A stretch of DNA of 9,142 bases from Alphaproteobacteria bacterium (GTDB taxonomy: Bacteria; Pseudomonadota; Alphaproteobacteria; UBA8366; GCA-2717185). The notes below the pieces were generated by a model, which was not told where the DNA came from, did not search any database, and was given only the letters and a program-made list of their open reading frames with translations. Location of the stretch: the NCBI GenBank assembly GCA_016764135.1, contig JAESSL010000393.1, forward strand, positions 1 to 9,142, written 5' to 3'. The translations under genes were made by a program, and so were the position numbers. Positions 1-6,671 of this stretch are shown in pieces; the stretch's first letter is position 1, and each line of letters begins with the position of its first letter.

Positions 1-669
1 ACGACGCTGGCCGCCGCAAGGGCGCAGACAGACGCGGCTACAGCCCGTGACCTGCAGCGCGAGGCGTGGGCGTACCAGGAATTGGCGTCGCGTTTTCTGG
101 CGCCGGTCACGCCGGAGTTGATCGCAATTGGCGGTTTGTCCGGAGCGGGGAAATCCACTGTGGCGGTGGGGTTGGCGCCATTGCGAGGGCCGTCGCCGGG
201 GGCGGTTGTGTTGCGCAGCGACGTCATCCGGAAACGTATCTTTGGTCTCGCACCCGAAGCACGCTTGCCGAAGCGCGCCTATGAGCGCGCCGTAACCGCG
301 CAGGTCTATAGTCAGATTGCGGATATTGCGTCCCTCCTGCTGGACAGTGGCTGCTGTGTGGTCGTCGATGCGGTGTATGCGGAACCCGCAGAACGCGATG
401 TGATAGAGGCCGTCGCTCGGAACGCTGACGCGCCGTTTCAGGGCATATGGTTGTCGGCGCCGCAGGATGTTCTGCAGGGCCGGGTGGCGGGTCGCTGCGG
501 CGATGCGTCCGACGCGGATGGCGCCATTGTGAAACAGCAATTAACCTATGATCTGGGCCCTGTTCGTTGGTCCGCCGTCGATGCGTCCGGCCCGCGGGAT
601 GCGACCTTGCGGATTGCGCGGGGCATTATCGAGGCGTCGTTCGTCGCAGGGTCGAGAGATGGGCGATGA
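1..669 (+). CDS. P-loop kinase/AAA-type ATPase, C-terminal part (5' end outside window)
   Basis: The frame is open from base 1 to the TGA at 667-669, giving 222 visible codons with the start beyond the left edge. A Walker A P-loop, GGLSGAGKST, lies at about 130-159. It is followed by LRSDVIRKR (substrate/nucleotide-binding style) and a VVVDAVYAEPAERD strand-loop resembling a Walker B region. This order matches the COG0645-type kinase domain, which often forms the C-terminal half of proteins annotated as bifunctional aminoglycoside phosphotransferase/ATP-binding protein. The residues before the P-loop (ARDLQREAWAYQELASRF) would then be the linker from an N-terminal APH-like domain that is not visible. 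The protein is probably cytosolic, and its substrate cannot be inferred. A TTG at 82 could be read as a start, but the open frame and family architecture upstream argue for a longer protein. Its 3' end overlaps the convergent cytochrome gene by 44 bases. Confidence 0.8.
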   Translation, partial: TTLAAARAQTDAATARDLQREAWAYQELASRFLAPVTPELIAIGGLSGAGKSTVAVGLAPLRGPSPGAVVLRSDVIRKRIFGLAPEARLPKRAYERAVTAQVYSQIADIASLLLDSGCCVVVDAVYAEPAERDVIEAVARNADAPFQGIWLSAPQDVLQGRVAGRCGDASDADGAIVKQQLTYDLGPVRWSAVDASGPRDATLRIARGIIEASFVAGSRDGR

Positions 670-976
670 CGTCGCGGATCATCTGACGGGTCAGACCGAT
701 TTTAGGCATGGGCGGATGTGGATTTGTGAGCCACGCTTGTAACCGCGCATCCGTATAGGCCGGATCATTCATCAGATTGATGAATGCGGGCGCTGTGTCT
801 GTCGTAACTGTCGCGCCCTTGGTCAGATGACATTGTGAACACCACTGATCGACCAGTTTGGCGCCGTCCTCGGCGTTTCCAATCGGTTGTGATCCGGCGC
901 TTGCGGGAAGGGCCATTAAAATCAAGGCGCCCGCCATCAGCATGGGGGCGGCGTATCGTCTAGCAAACTCGTTCAT
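626..976 (-). CDS. Small exported c-type cytochrome (116 aa)
   Basis: This is a periplasmic electron carrier of the class I cytochrome c type. The chosen ATG (974-976) gives an N-terminal signal peptide: MNEFARR, then a hydrophobic core to about residue 24, with predicted cleavage after PASA (residue 27). The mature part is about 89 residues. The covalent heme site CSQCH is at residues 46-50. Met90, in the HPPMPKIGL segment, is the likely distal heme ligand, and the C-terminal helix (MIRDVIAHLSTL) is typical of the fold. A good Shine-Dalgarno, AGGGA, sits 5 bases before this ATG. In-frame ATGs further upstream (1012, 1042) have poorer ribosome sites and would put a polar leader before the signal peptide. 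The start overlaps the end of the upstream four-cysteine protein gene by 17 bases, suggesting translational coupling. The redox partner is unknown. Confidence 0.85.
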   Translation of the reverse strand: MNEFARRYAAPMLMAGALILMALPASAGSQPIGNAEDGAKLVDQWCSQCHLTKGATVTTDTAPAFINLMNDPAYTDARLQAWLTNPHPPMPKIGLTRQMIRDVIAHLSTLRRTTPR

Positions 977-1262
977 CCCGTTCCCTGCATTTTGTGAAGG
1001 TGAAAAATTCATCTTCGCCGTTTCTAATGGCGTCAAACGCACGCGAATCCCCGCAATGCACCTTCGCCATAACGACGGATTTACCGTTAATTATGCGTTC
1101 AACGACATGACTGAAATAGTCAATTTTACAGTGATGCGTCTCTAACGCCTCCTCGCGAATATCAAATCGCCACGAACCGCTTTCCTGGGCGCTCGCCGTC
1201 GGCGTGACGCTGCTCAGCGCTAGAATAAATCCAACAATCCACGCAACTTTGCGTCCCGTCAT
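960..1262 (-). CDS. Small exported four-cysteine protein of unknown function (100 aa)
   Basis: I do not recognise the family. A clear Sec signal peptide is present: the basic start TGRK, the hydrophobic core VAWIVGFILAL, and cleavage after TASA at about residue 25. The mature chain is about 75 residues and carries four cysteines (about C45, C70, C92, C100), the last being the final residue. They could form two disulfides in the periplasm; this is inference. The ATG at 1260-1262 is preceded by GGAGG with a 7-base gap. The adjacent in-frame GTG (1263-1265) would leave only 4 bases, so the ATG is preferred. The stop codon (960-962) lies inside the start of the cytochrome c gene, so the two are almost certainly co-transcribed. 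A role connected to that cytochrome (assembly, redox or metal handling) is guessed from context only. Confidence 0.7.
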   Translation of the reverse strand: MTGRKVAWIVGFILALSSVTPTASAQESGSWRFDIREEALETHHCKIDYFSHVVERIINGKSVVMAKVHCGDSRAFDAIRNGEDEFFTFTKCRERDERVC

Positions 1263-1312
1263 CACGCGCCCTCCGTGTCGCCGCTTGTCGTTAACGATGG
1301 TTGTTATCGACG

Positions 1313-1324
1313 GGTCATGTGACC
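1313..1324. promoter_or_regulatory. Inverted repeat GGTCA-TG-TGACC upstream of the secreted protein/cytochrome unit
   Basis: Perfect 5-base arms surround a 2-base centre, about 50 bases upstream of the start of the four-cysteine protein gene. The site lies in the 111-base gap between that gene and the ftsH stop. The size and symmetry suit a dimeric regulator. No clear -35/-10 pair could be assigned around it, so an operator role is a guess. Confidence 0.25.
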
Positions 1325-1373
1325 AGCGTCACCATGCGCGCGACGCCCGGAAAGTACATTGATCTGGGTCAGA

Positions 1374-3206
1374 TTACGGTTTGTCCTGCGGTCCTTCGGG
1401 ACTCTTCAGCACGGGTAGTTCCTCGCCGGAAAGCGTTTCTTTTTCGAGTAGAAGCAAAGCGGTTGAATCGAGCGCATCGCGATGTTGATTCAGGACGGCT
1501 GCGGCCCGGTCGAATGCGTCGTTGATAAGGCCCCGAATGGCGTGGTCGATTTTGCGGGCGGTGTCATCGCTGTATTGTCGATTACTCCCGGTCGGCATTT
1601 GTATGTTGCCTAAAAACGCCGATTGCTGTTCCGCATAGGTGACCTGGCCCAGTGTTTCATCCATGCCGTACCGGGTGACCATGTTTCGGGCGATATCCGT
1701 AGCCTTGTCCAGATCGTCCGCCGCACCCGTGGAAAGCTCGTCAAAGACGAGGACTTCGGCCGCGCGTCCGCCCATCAGGACCGCCATCTTGTTTTTTAAT
1801 TCCGCCGCCGTCATCAGGTATCGATCTTCGGTCGGACGCTGGATCGTATAGCCCAGCGCGCCGATGCCGTGGGGAATAATGGATACTTTGTGGACGACGT
1901 CAGTGCCGGGAAGGGCCCTGGCGACAAAGGCGTGCCCCAATTCATGATAGGCGACAATTTCCCGTTCGTGGGGAATAATGAGGCGGCTTTTCTTCTCGAG
2001 CCCGGCGACAATGCGCTCAATGGCTCGGGTAAAGTCTTCCATTGTTACGGAATCGCCGTTTCGCCGCGTGGCGAGGATGGCGGCTTCGTTGACGATATTG
2101 GCGAGATCAGCGCCGGTAAAGCCGGGCGTCAACGCGGCAATTTGATCGGGCGGCGTATCGGCGCCGATTTTTACTTTTTTCATATGGACACGCAATATCG
2201 CTTCGCGACCTTTTCTGTCGGGACGATCAACCAGAATTTGACGATCAAATCGACCGGCGCGCAACAACGCGGGGTCCAGAATTTCAGGCCGATTGGTCGC
2301 GGCCAGCAATACCACGCCCTCGGAGGGATCAAACCCGTCCATCTCGCTGAGAAGTTGGTTGAGCGTCTGTTCCTTTTCATCCGAGCCGCCGCCCCCTTGA
2401 GGGTTTATCCCCCGCGCGCGGCCCAAAGCGTCCAATTCGTCAATAAAGACGATGCAGGGAGCAGTCTTGCGGGCCTGCTCGAACAAATCACGAACCCGTG
2501 CGGCGCCGACGCCAACAAACATTTCGACAAATTCAGAACCGTTAATGGAAAAGAACGGAACGCCCGCCTGACCCGCGACAGCGCGCGCCAAAAGCGTTTT
2601 CCCGGTGCCCGGCGGCCCGACCAGCAACACGCCTTTGGGAATGCGCGCGCCCAATCGCCCGTAGGAATCCGCGTTGGTGAGGAACTGGACGACTTCCTGC
2701 AATTCAGCTTTGGCTTCGTCCACGCCCGCGACGTCGTCGAACGTCACTTCCGTGTCTTTCTCCATGTAGACCTTGGCCTTGCTTTTGCCGACGGACATGA
2801 ACCCGCCCATGCCTTGCTTCTCGGCGAAACGGCGAATGACGAACATCCAGAGGAAAAAGAAAACACCGATGGGAACGACCCAAGAGAGCAAGGTTGCGAT
2901 GAACTTACTCTCGACGATTCCCGTAAACGTAATGTTGTATTTTTCAAGATCTCGGGCGAGGTCCGGTTCGACTCGCAAGGTATATATGCGGCTGGCGCCC
3001 TCAAGCGTGGGGGACTTCAGGGTGCCGCGAATATATCGGTCGGCGATTCCAATTTCGGCAATCAGATTGTTGCGTAATAAATCTTGAAATTCGCTATAGG
3101 GGATCGTTTCAACCGCTTGATTATCGCTCCACCAGTTTTGCAACAGAACGATCGCCCATATAGCGACGAGGAAGTACCAAACGTTTATCTGCGTCTTCTT
3201 TTCCAT
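1374..3206 (-). CDS. ftsH: ATP-dependent zinc metalloprotease FtsH (610 aa, accessory-type)
   Basis: This is a membrane-anchored AAA+ protease that extracts and degrades membrane and damaged proteins as a hexamer on the cytoplasmic face. All family landmarks are visible. TM1 spans about 9-24, a short periplasmic domain about 25-104, and TM2 about 105-124. Walker A GPPGTGKT is at 197-204, the pore-loop FVG at 230-232 and Walker B VFIDELDA at 253-260. The second region of homology is around 303-322, with arginine fingers R316 and R319. The zinc site HELGH is at 421-425, with D498 as probable third ligand. The usual motif is HEAGH, so Leu replaces Ala between the zinc ligands. At 610 residues it is shorter than E. 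coli FtsH (about 644). Its opening MEKKTQINVWYF and loop GINPQGGGGSDEKEQTLNQLL style resemble extra FtsH copies in proteobacteria rather than the housekeeping one. That last point is from memory. A modest TAGG lies 8 bases before the ATG. Confidence 0.96.
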   Translation of the reverse strand: MEKKTQINVWYFLVAIWAIVLLQNWWSDNQAVETIPYSEFQDLLRNNLIAEIGIADRYIRGTLKSPTLEGASRIYTLRVEPDLARDLEKYNITFTGIVESKFIATLLSWVVPIGVFFFLWMFVIRRFAEKQGMGGFMSVGKSKAKVYMEKDTEVTFDDVAGVDEAKAELQEVVQFLTNADSYGRLGARIPKGVLLVGPPGTGKTLLARAVAGQAGVPFFSINGSEFVEMFVGVGAARVRDLFEQARKTAPCIVFIDELDALGRARGINPQGGGGSDEKEQTLNQLLSEMDGFDPSEGVVLLAATNRPEILDPALLRAGRFDRQILVDRPDRKGREAILRVHMKKVKIGADTPPDQIAALTPGFTGADLANIVNEAAILATRRNGDSVTMEDFTRAIERIVAGLEKKSRLIIPHEREIVAYHELGHAFVARALPGTDVVHKVSIIPHGIGALGYTIQRPTEDRYLMTAAELKNKMAVLMGGRAAEVLVFDELSTGAADDLDKATDIARNMVTRYGMDETLGQVTYAEQQSAFLGNIQMPTGSNRQYSDDTARKIDHAIRGLINDAFDRAAAVLNQHRDALDSTALLLLEKETLSGEELPVLKSPEGPQDKP

Positions 3207-3266
3207 GTCCGAAACCTAGTCTGATTGTGACGTTAAAGCGTTCTTGTTCGTAAGATGACGATGGTG

Positions 3267-3282
3267 TGAACTTTACCGTTCA
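3267..3282. promoter_or_regulatory. Inverted repeat TGAAC-N6-GTTCA in the ftsH leader
   Basis: Perfect 5-base arms (3267-3271 and 3278-3282) lie about 60 bases upstream of the ftsH start, in the 142-base gap after the GST gene. The arms resemble GAAC/GTTC half-sites of LexA-type operators. The 6-base spacing, however, fits neither the GTTC-N7-GTTC form known from Alphaproteobacteria nor the GAAC-N4-GTTC form of Gram-positives, so the binding protein is unknown. No heat-shock promoter could be placed with confidence. Confidence 0.2.
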
Positions 3283-3348
3283 GGGAAGGAATGCGACGTG
3301 ATGCATGTCAAATTCAGCGGAAGCGTTTCACCAATCGTCGTTACTGAC

Positions 3349-4047
3349 CTAGGATCGTTGGCGCAGATATTGAGGTGCGCCGAACAAGTTTTTCAGGGCC
3401 GTTTCTGACTCAGCGAAATTAACGTATTCATCTTCCAATACCGCTAACCCGCGCTCGACGGCGGGCCGATCTTCAATGTTGCCACGCCACTCATCGACCC
3501 GGGGATGATTTTTCAGGTGCAAACCCGCCATGTCATGCTGACGCACCCAGGGAAAACAGGCGATGTCGGCAATGGAGTAATCGCCCGCCAGAAATTCCAT
3601 GTGGTCGAGGCGCCGCTCCAGGACATCCAGCAACCGGTACCCCTCCTTGGTGTAACGTTCGAGGGCGCTGGCGCTTTGGTCGGGGGCGTGTTGATGGAAA
3701 TACTGCGCCTGTCCCAGCATGGGACCGAGGCTGGAGAGCTGAAACATGAGCCACTGAATAGCTTCGTAGCGCCCGGCAGTGTCCGGTGGGATAAGCTTAT
3801 TTGTTTTGTCCGCCAGATAAAGCAGGATCGCGCCGCTTTCAAACACCGTATAGGGCTCGATTGTCGGGCCTTCGTCATCGACGATGGCGGGAATTTTGTT
3901 GTTTGGGCTCATCGCCAGAAAATCTGCGTCGAATTGAGCGCCTTCCGTGATGTTCACCGGATTCACCGAATAGGCGAGCTCGGTTTCCTCCAGCATAATT
4001 TGTATTTTTTGCCCATTGGGCGTTGGCCATGTGTAAAGATCAATCAT
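3349..4047 (-). CDS. yfcG: Glutathione S-transferase family, YfcG-like disulfide-bond oxidoreductase (232 aa)
   Basis: This is a cytosolic GST-fold enzyme. E. coli YfcG (nu class) binds two glutathiones and reduces disulfides; that activity is known for the family and assumed here. The N-terminal thioredoxin-like domain covers about 1-82. It has the class signature PTPNGQK (residues 8-14, Thr9 and Asn11 being the expected glutathione contacts), SPNNKIPAIVD with cis-Pro53, and the FESGAILLYL glutathione-binding motif (69-78). The C-terminal helical domain shows LGPMLGQ (108-113) and the folding-core motif YSIADIACFPWV (157-168). The length is slightly greater than E. coli YfcG (about 215), because of an extra C-terminal tail of roughly 25 residues. 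The ATG has only a distant AAGGGA, 11 bases upstream. It precedes ftsH on the same strand with a 142-base gap. Confidence 0.92.
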   Translation of the reverse strand: MIDLYTWPTPNGQKIQIMLEETELAYSVNPVNITEGAQFDADFLAMSPNNKIPAIVDDEGPTIEPYTVFESGAILLYLADKTNKLIPPDTAGRYEAIQWLMFQLSSLGPMLGQAQYFHQHAPDQSASALERYTKEGYRLLDVLERRLDHMEFLAGDYSIADIACFPWVRQHDMAGLHLKNHPRVDEWRGNIEDRPAVERGLAVLEDEYVNFAESETALKNLFGAPQYLRQRS

Positions 4048-4289
4048 TGTGGCGGCGGTCCCTTGGTCTTGTGTTGTCGCGCATGTGTTAAAATTTTGCG
4101 GTCGTTTGGCGCCGGAAAAAGCGCAAAATTATTATCATTCGTTAGCATTGATTAACATTTCAGGCGGCGTCTGACGATTTGAATTCGTGACGATGCGTAA
4201 AAGGAATAATAACCTAAAATTTTTAGATCGTCAAGAAAACGAGGCGTTGGCGAGGAATACGACAATCCTGGCGCAATGACGCGTAAACG
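4048..4289. other. AT-rich intergenic region between unknown gene and yfcG-like gene
   Basis: No open frame of gene quality is seen in these 242 bases, which hold the presumptive leftward promoter of the GST gene and the 3' end of the unknown 389-residue gene. They contain a 9-base inverted repeat (4092-4130), an AT palindrome CTAAAA-T-TTTTAG (4214-4226), and a perfect palindrome GTTAGCTAAC (4289-4298) that overlaps the upstream stop codon. None looks like a classical GC-stem plus T-tract terminator. Confidence 0.5.
4092..4130. promoter_or_regulatory. 9-base inverted repeat AATTTTGCG...CGCAAAATT upstream of the GST gene
   Basis: Perfect arms at 4092-4100 and 4122-4130 enclose a 21-base loop that itself contains the GGCGCC palindrome (4108-4113) near the symmetry centre. 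The element starts 45 bases upstream of the yfcG-like ATG on the minus strand. It may be a large operator or a hairpin in the mRNA leader. A terminator for the upstream gene is less likely, because the outer stem is AT-rich and the upstream stop is about 160 bases away. Confidence 0.35.
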
Positions 4290-5459
4290 TTAGCTAACTA
4301 GGAACTCGCTGGTGGTGGAGACTTCGTCTGTTCGTTTAACGCCGTTCAGCATGGTCAGGCCATCGAAGAGTTCGACAAATTGCGCGCGGCGGAGTTGTCC
4401 GCCAAACTGCGACATGTACCATTTCCACAAATTTATGCTGTGGGTGGCGGAGGAAACATGCGCGGCCAGATTCAGATAGGAATTCGCGGAGTTTTCCAGG
4501 AAGGCCATAAAGGCCTGGGGTTTATCTTCGACAATAAACTGATTGTAGCTGTTCTCATACTCGTTAATGACCCGGTTCGCTTTGAGATGCGACTCACGAA
4601 TTTTTTTACGCAATCGCTCCCGCCTGTCGAGGATATTATCCTTTTCATCGTCTGACATGCCCAATGTGTCCAAGGGAAAACAGAGTTCATTGCTCCCGAC
4701 CCATTGGAAAAATGTTCTTAAATCTTCGATTAGTTCGGTAAATCGAACTTGATAATAACAAACAGCTTTCCATGCAAAAAAGACATCCGGGGCGCGCTCG
4801 GGTTCAATTTGCATGGCCTTCACGAATGGTTCGATGCCTTCGATATCCTTCGCCTGCCAGATTTTCATCAAAAACCGTTCGACATATTGTTCGCGCGCCA
4901 GATTGTCAGATGTGCCCGTGGAGCCGCCCAGGGCTTTCGTCACCAGTTTGGAAATTTTGTCCCGAATGGGCAGGCGGATTTTATCCCACTCCGCTTCAGA
5001 GATGTCGAAATATGCCGGATGAATTTCATCGTCTTTGTCCTGCTGCTCGGCTTTGCTTTTGAACATGAAAGGGTCGAGGCTGTGCATCGAGTCGATCAGG
5101 TTCAGCATTTCAACGTCGCGGTCCACCAGCTTGGTCAACTCTGGCGTTGGCGAGCCTAGGGAGATTTTGTCGAGCAAAAGGCCGGGGAATCCAAACCCGT
5201 TAAAATCTATGGATTCACCGCCATCATAGGGATTGTCAAAATCGTATGGAAAATAGACGACGGTGTTGATCAGAATATCTTGTCGCGCGGTCGATAACGC
5301 CGGTTCATATCGCTTCATCAGAATTGATTTGTTCATAATATCGGTACTGAACAATTTCCCGATGGGCTCATCCGCCTCAATGGATTTTCCGATAGCATAA
5401 CAATCGAGCGCGATGGCGCGCCCGGACTCAATCATATTCCTGAGTTGTGATCTATCCAC
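4290..5459 (-). CDS. Protein of unknown function, soluble and helical (389 aa)
   Basis: I do not recognise this protein. No signal peptide, transmembrane segment, P-loop or CxxC motif is visible. The N-terminal part (about 1-100) ends in an acidic and aromatic stretch, YFPYDFDNPYDGGES (69-83), then a Gly/Phe-rich piece around 86-95. The middle is acidic with many charged residues. A strongly charged helix around 270-302 (DRRERLRKKIRES inside it) could form a coiled coil. The C-terminal third is helical, with aromatic residues near LWKWYM (344-349). The start is a GTG at 5457-5459; no in-frame ATG lies upstream before the stop near 5517, and the ribosome site is poor. The next ATG (codon 9) follows AGGA too closely. 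Local GC is low (24 of 60 bases in 4681-4740). It lies 156 bases downstream of another unknown gene on the same strand. Confidence 0.75.
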   Translation of the reverse strand: MDRSQLRNMIESGRAIALDCYAIGKSIEADEPIGKLFSTDIMNKSILMKRYEPALSTARQDILINTVVYFPYDFDNPYDGGESIDFNGFGFPGLLLDKISLGSPTPELTKLVDRDVEMLNLIDSMHSLDPFMFKSKAEQQDKDDEIHPAYFDISEAEWDKIRLPIRDKISKLVTKALGGSTGTSDNLAREQYVERFLMKIWQAKDIEGIEPFVKAMQIEPERAPDVFFAWKAVCYYQVRFTELIEDLRTFFQWVGSNELCFPLDTLGMSDDEKDNILDRRERLRKKIRESHLKANRVINEYENSYNQFIVEDKPQAFMAFLENSANSYLNLAAHVSSATHSINLWKWYMSQFGGQLRRAQFVELFDGLTMLNGVKRTDEVSTTSEFLVS

Positions 5460-5492
5460 GGAAATACACCAAAAGGTAGCGGCGGCTATTGG

Positions 5493-5525
5493 GTTAAAAT
5501 ACTTATGGAATTCGCGTTAAAATAC
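5493..5525. repeat. 10-base direct repeat GTTAAAATAC in the leader of the 389-aa unknown gene
   Basis: GTTAAAATAC occurs exactly at 5493-5502 and again at 5516-5525, a 23-base period (about two helical turns). It lies 34-66 bases in front of the GTG start on the minus strand, where it reads GTATTTTAAC. The placement suits a tandem activator or repressor site overlapping a promoter. The TATTTT cores could also serve as alternative -10 elements. Confidence 0.4.
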
Positions 5526-5615
5526 AAGGACTCATGCAAAACAGGTCTTTTAAAATTACAAACTTTGCGCTGCAAAATATTACGTCACAGTATACGGGAC
5601 ACGAGTTACTTTCGA

Positions 5616-6671
5616 TTAAATGGCGAAATGAGACTGCGCTGAACGTGCTATTATTTTGATTGTATCGACGCCCGGTTTCATATCCGACAAGATAAAATCC
5701 GCCTGTCGGCGCGGGCTATTGTCGCTCGCCTCCATATTGTCTTCCCATGCCGCCAATTTGACGGAAAGACCACACAGAACGCCGCCCAGAATGCCGTGAT
5801 TGCTTTCGATCAGGGTTTTTACGTCTTGAAACGAACTCGCGGTAAGATCGTTCCACATATCTTTGGTCTGTTCGTCAAAGGCTGCAAACCGTTTGCCAAT
5901 GATCGCAATGACCTCCTGTAGTTCCTCGCATGTCGCCGTCGAGGCTTCCTTGAAATAGGCGTCATTCTGGAGCCCATCGGTATTTTGAAGACTCTTTACA
6001 TGCTGATTAAACTTTTGGACTTTTGGAACCAGATTCTCAAAGGCGTCCTTGAAATACGCCAATGACAGGAAAACATCGCCGTATGATCCCAGAAAAACGG
6101 GGAGCTGTTCCAAAATAATCTGCAGTTTTTTGGACAGAGATTTGAGATTTCCGAGAGATTCCTGATTGCCGGACTGCCTGATTTCGGCTGTCGTCTCACC
6201 GATACTCTTGGAATTCTGGCCAGTCTCGTCGGAAATCATATCCATCAACGGCTGCATGAATAATTTCATGTGCTTTTTTAATTTAGCTGTTTTTGCGGAA
6301 GAGAGCTTCAGATCTTCGCTGTTTTCGATGTTGACGCCCAATTGGCGAAGCTGCATGCGCAGGGTGTAGATATCGAAACTTTGCATCAGGCTGAGTTTGG
6401 CGATCAGGATGGCGTCGGGATGCTTGCCTCCGGCAGGCCAATCGAACATCCGGCCCAGTCGGGACGGATCGACCTGTCCGCTTCCGGTCTCATCGCCTCG
6501 AAAAACTTCAATTGCGCTTTCCAGCGCGACGTTCTTCATCATTCGCGCTTGTCGTAATCCCGGCGTTTCCAGCGGAATGATGTGGAGTGGCAGGATATGC
6601 ATGGAATCCTTCTCGTAATCGAGATTCCGGCTACCGAACTCCTTTGCGGGCGTATCCGAGTTTTCCATCAT
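5616..6671 (-). CDS. Protein of unknown function, soluble and helical (351 aa)
   Basis: I do not recognise this protein. It lacks a signal peptide and convincing membrane segments. After a polar leader (1-23) comes an ordered-looking segment with HILPLHIIPLETPGLRQAR (25-43) and ETGSGQVDP (61-69). A long helical body rich in Lys, Leu and Gln follows, with coiled-coil potential near 176-190 and 216-230. Further on there are TKDMWNDL (269-276) and GGVLCGLSVKLAAW (296-309). Three starts are possible. The ATG pair at 6671 and 6668 has only a weak AGAAG upstream. The ATG at 6600-6602 (residue 24) follows AGAAGGA with a short 4-base gap, and begins right where the structured part starts, so the true protein may be 328 residues. 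Sampled GC is low (25 of 60 bases in 6001-6060). It is divergent from the dioxygenase operon. Confidence 0.75.
   Translation of the reverse strand: MMENSDTPAKEFGSRNLDYEKDSMHILPLHIIPLETPGLRQARMMKNVALESAIEVFRGDETGSGQVDPSRLGRMFDWPAGGKHPDAILIAKLSLMQSFDIYTLRMQLRQLGVNIENSEDLKLSSAKTAKLKKHMKLFMQPLMDMISDETGQNSKSIGETTAEIRQSGNQESLGNLKSLSKKLQIILEQLPVFLGSYGDVFLSLAYFKDAFENLVPKVQKFNQHVKSLQNTDGLQNDAYFKEASTATCEELQEVIAIIGKRFAAFDEQTKDMWNDLTASSFQDVKTLIESNHGILGGVLCGLSVKLAAWEDNMEASDNSPRRQADFILSDMKPGVDTIKIIARSAQSHFAI

Noticed and set aside
1362..1374. Hairpin ATCTG-GGT-CAGAT at the ftsH stop as a terminator
   Set aside because: The stem is only 5 base pairs, it overlaps the stop codon, and no T-tract follows on the minus strand.
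1869..3077. A 402-codon open frame antisense to ftsH
   Set aside because: The ftsH frame carries every family motif. The opposite frame has low-complexity composition and no recognisable domain or ribosome site.
5564..5576. TTTGC-GCT-GCAAA stem between the two unknown genes as a terminator
   Set aside because: The 5-base AT-rich stem with only scattered T residues after it is too weak to support termination.
5460..6671. Toxin-antitoxin or phage-defence interpretation of the two unknown genes
   Set aside because: Both proteins are large, neither shows a nuclease, kinase, P-loop, TIR or HTH motif, and no mobility genes or attachment repeats are seen nearby.
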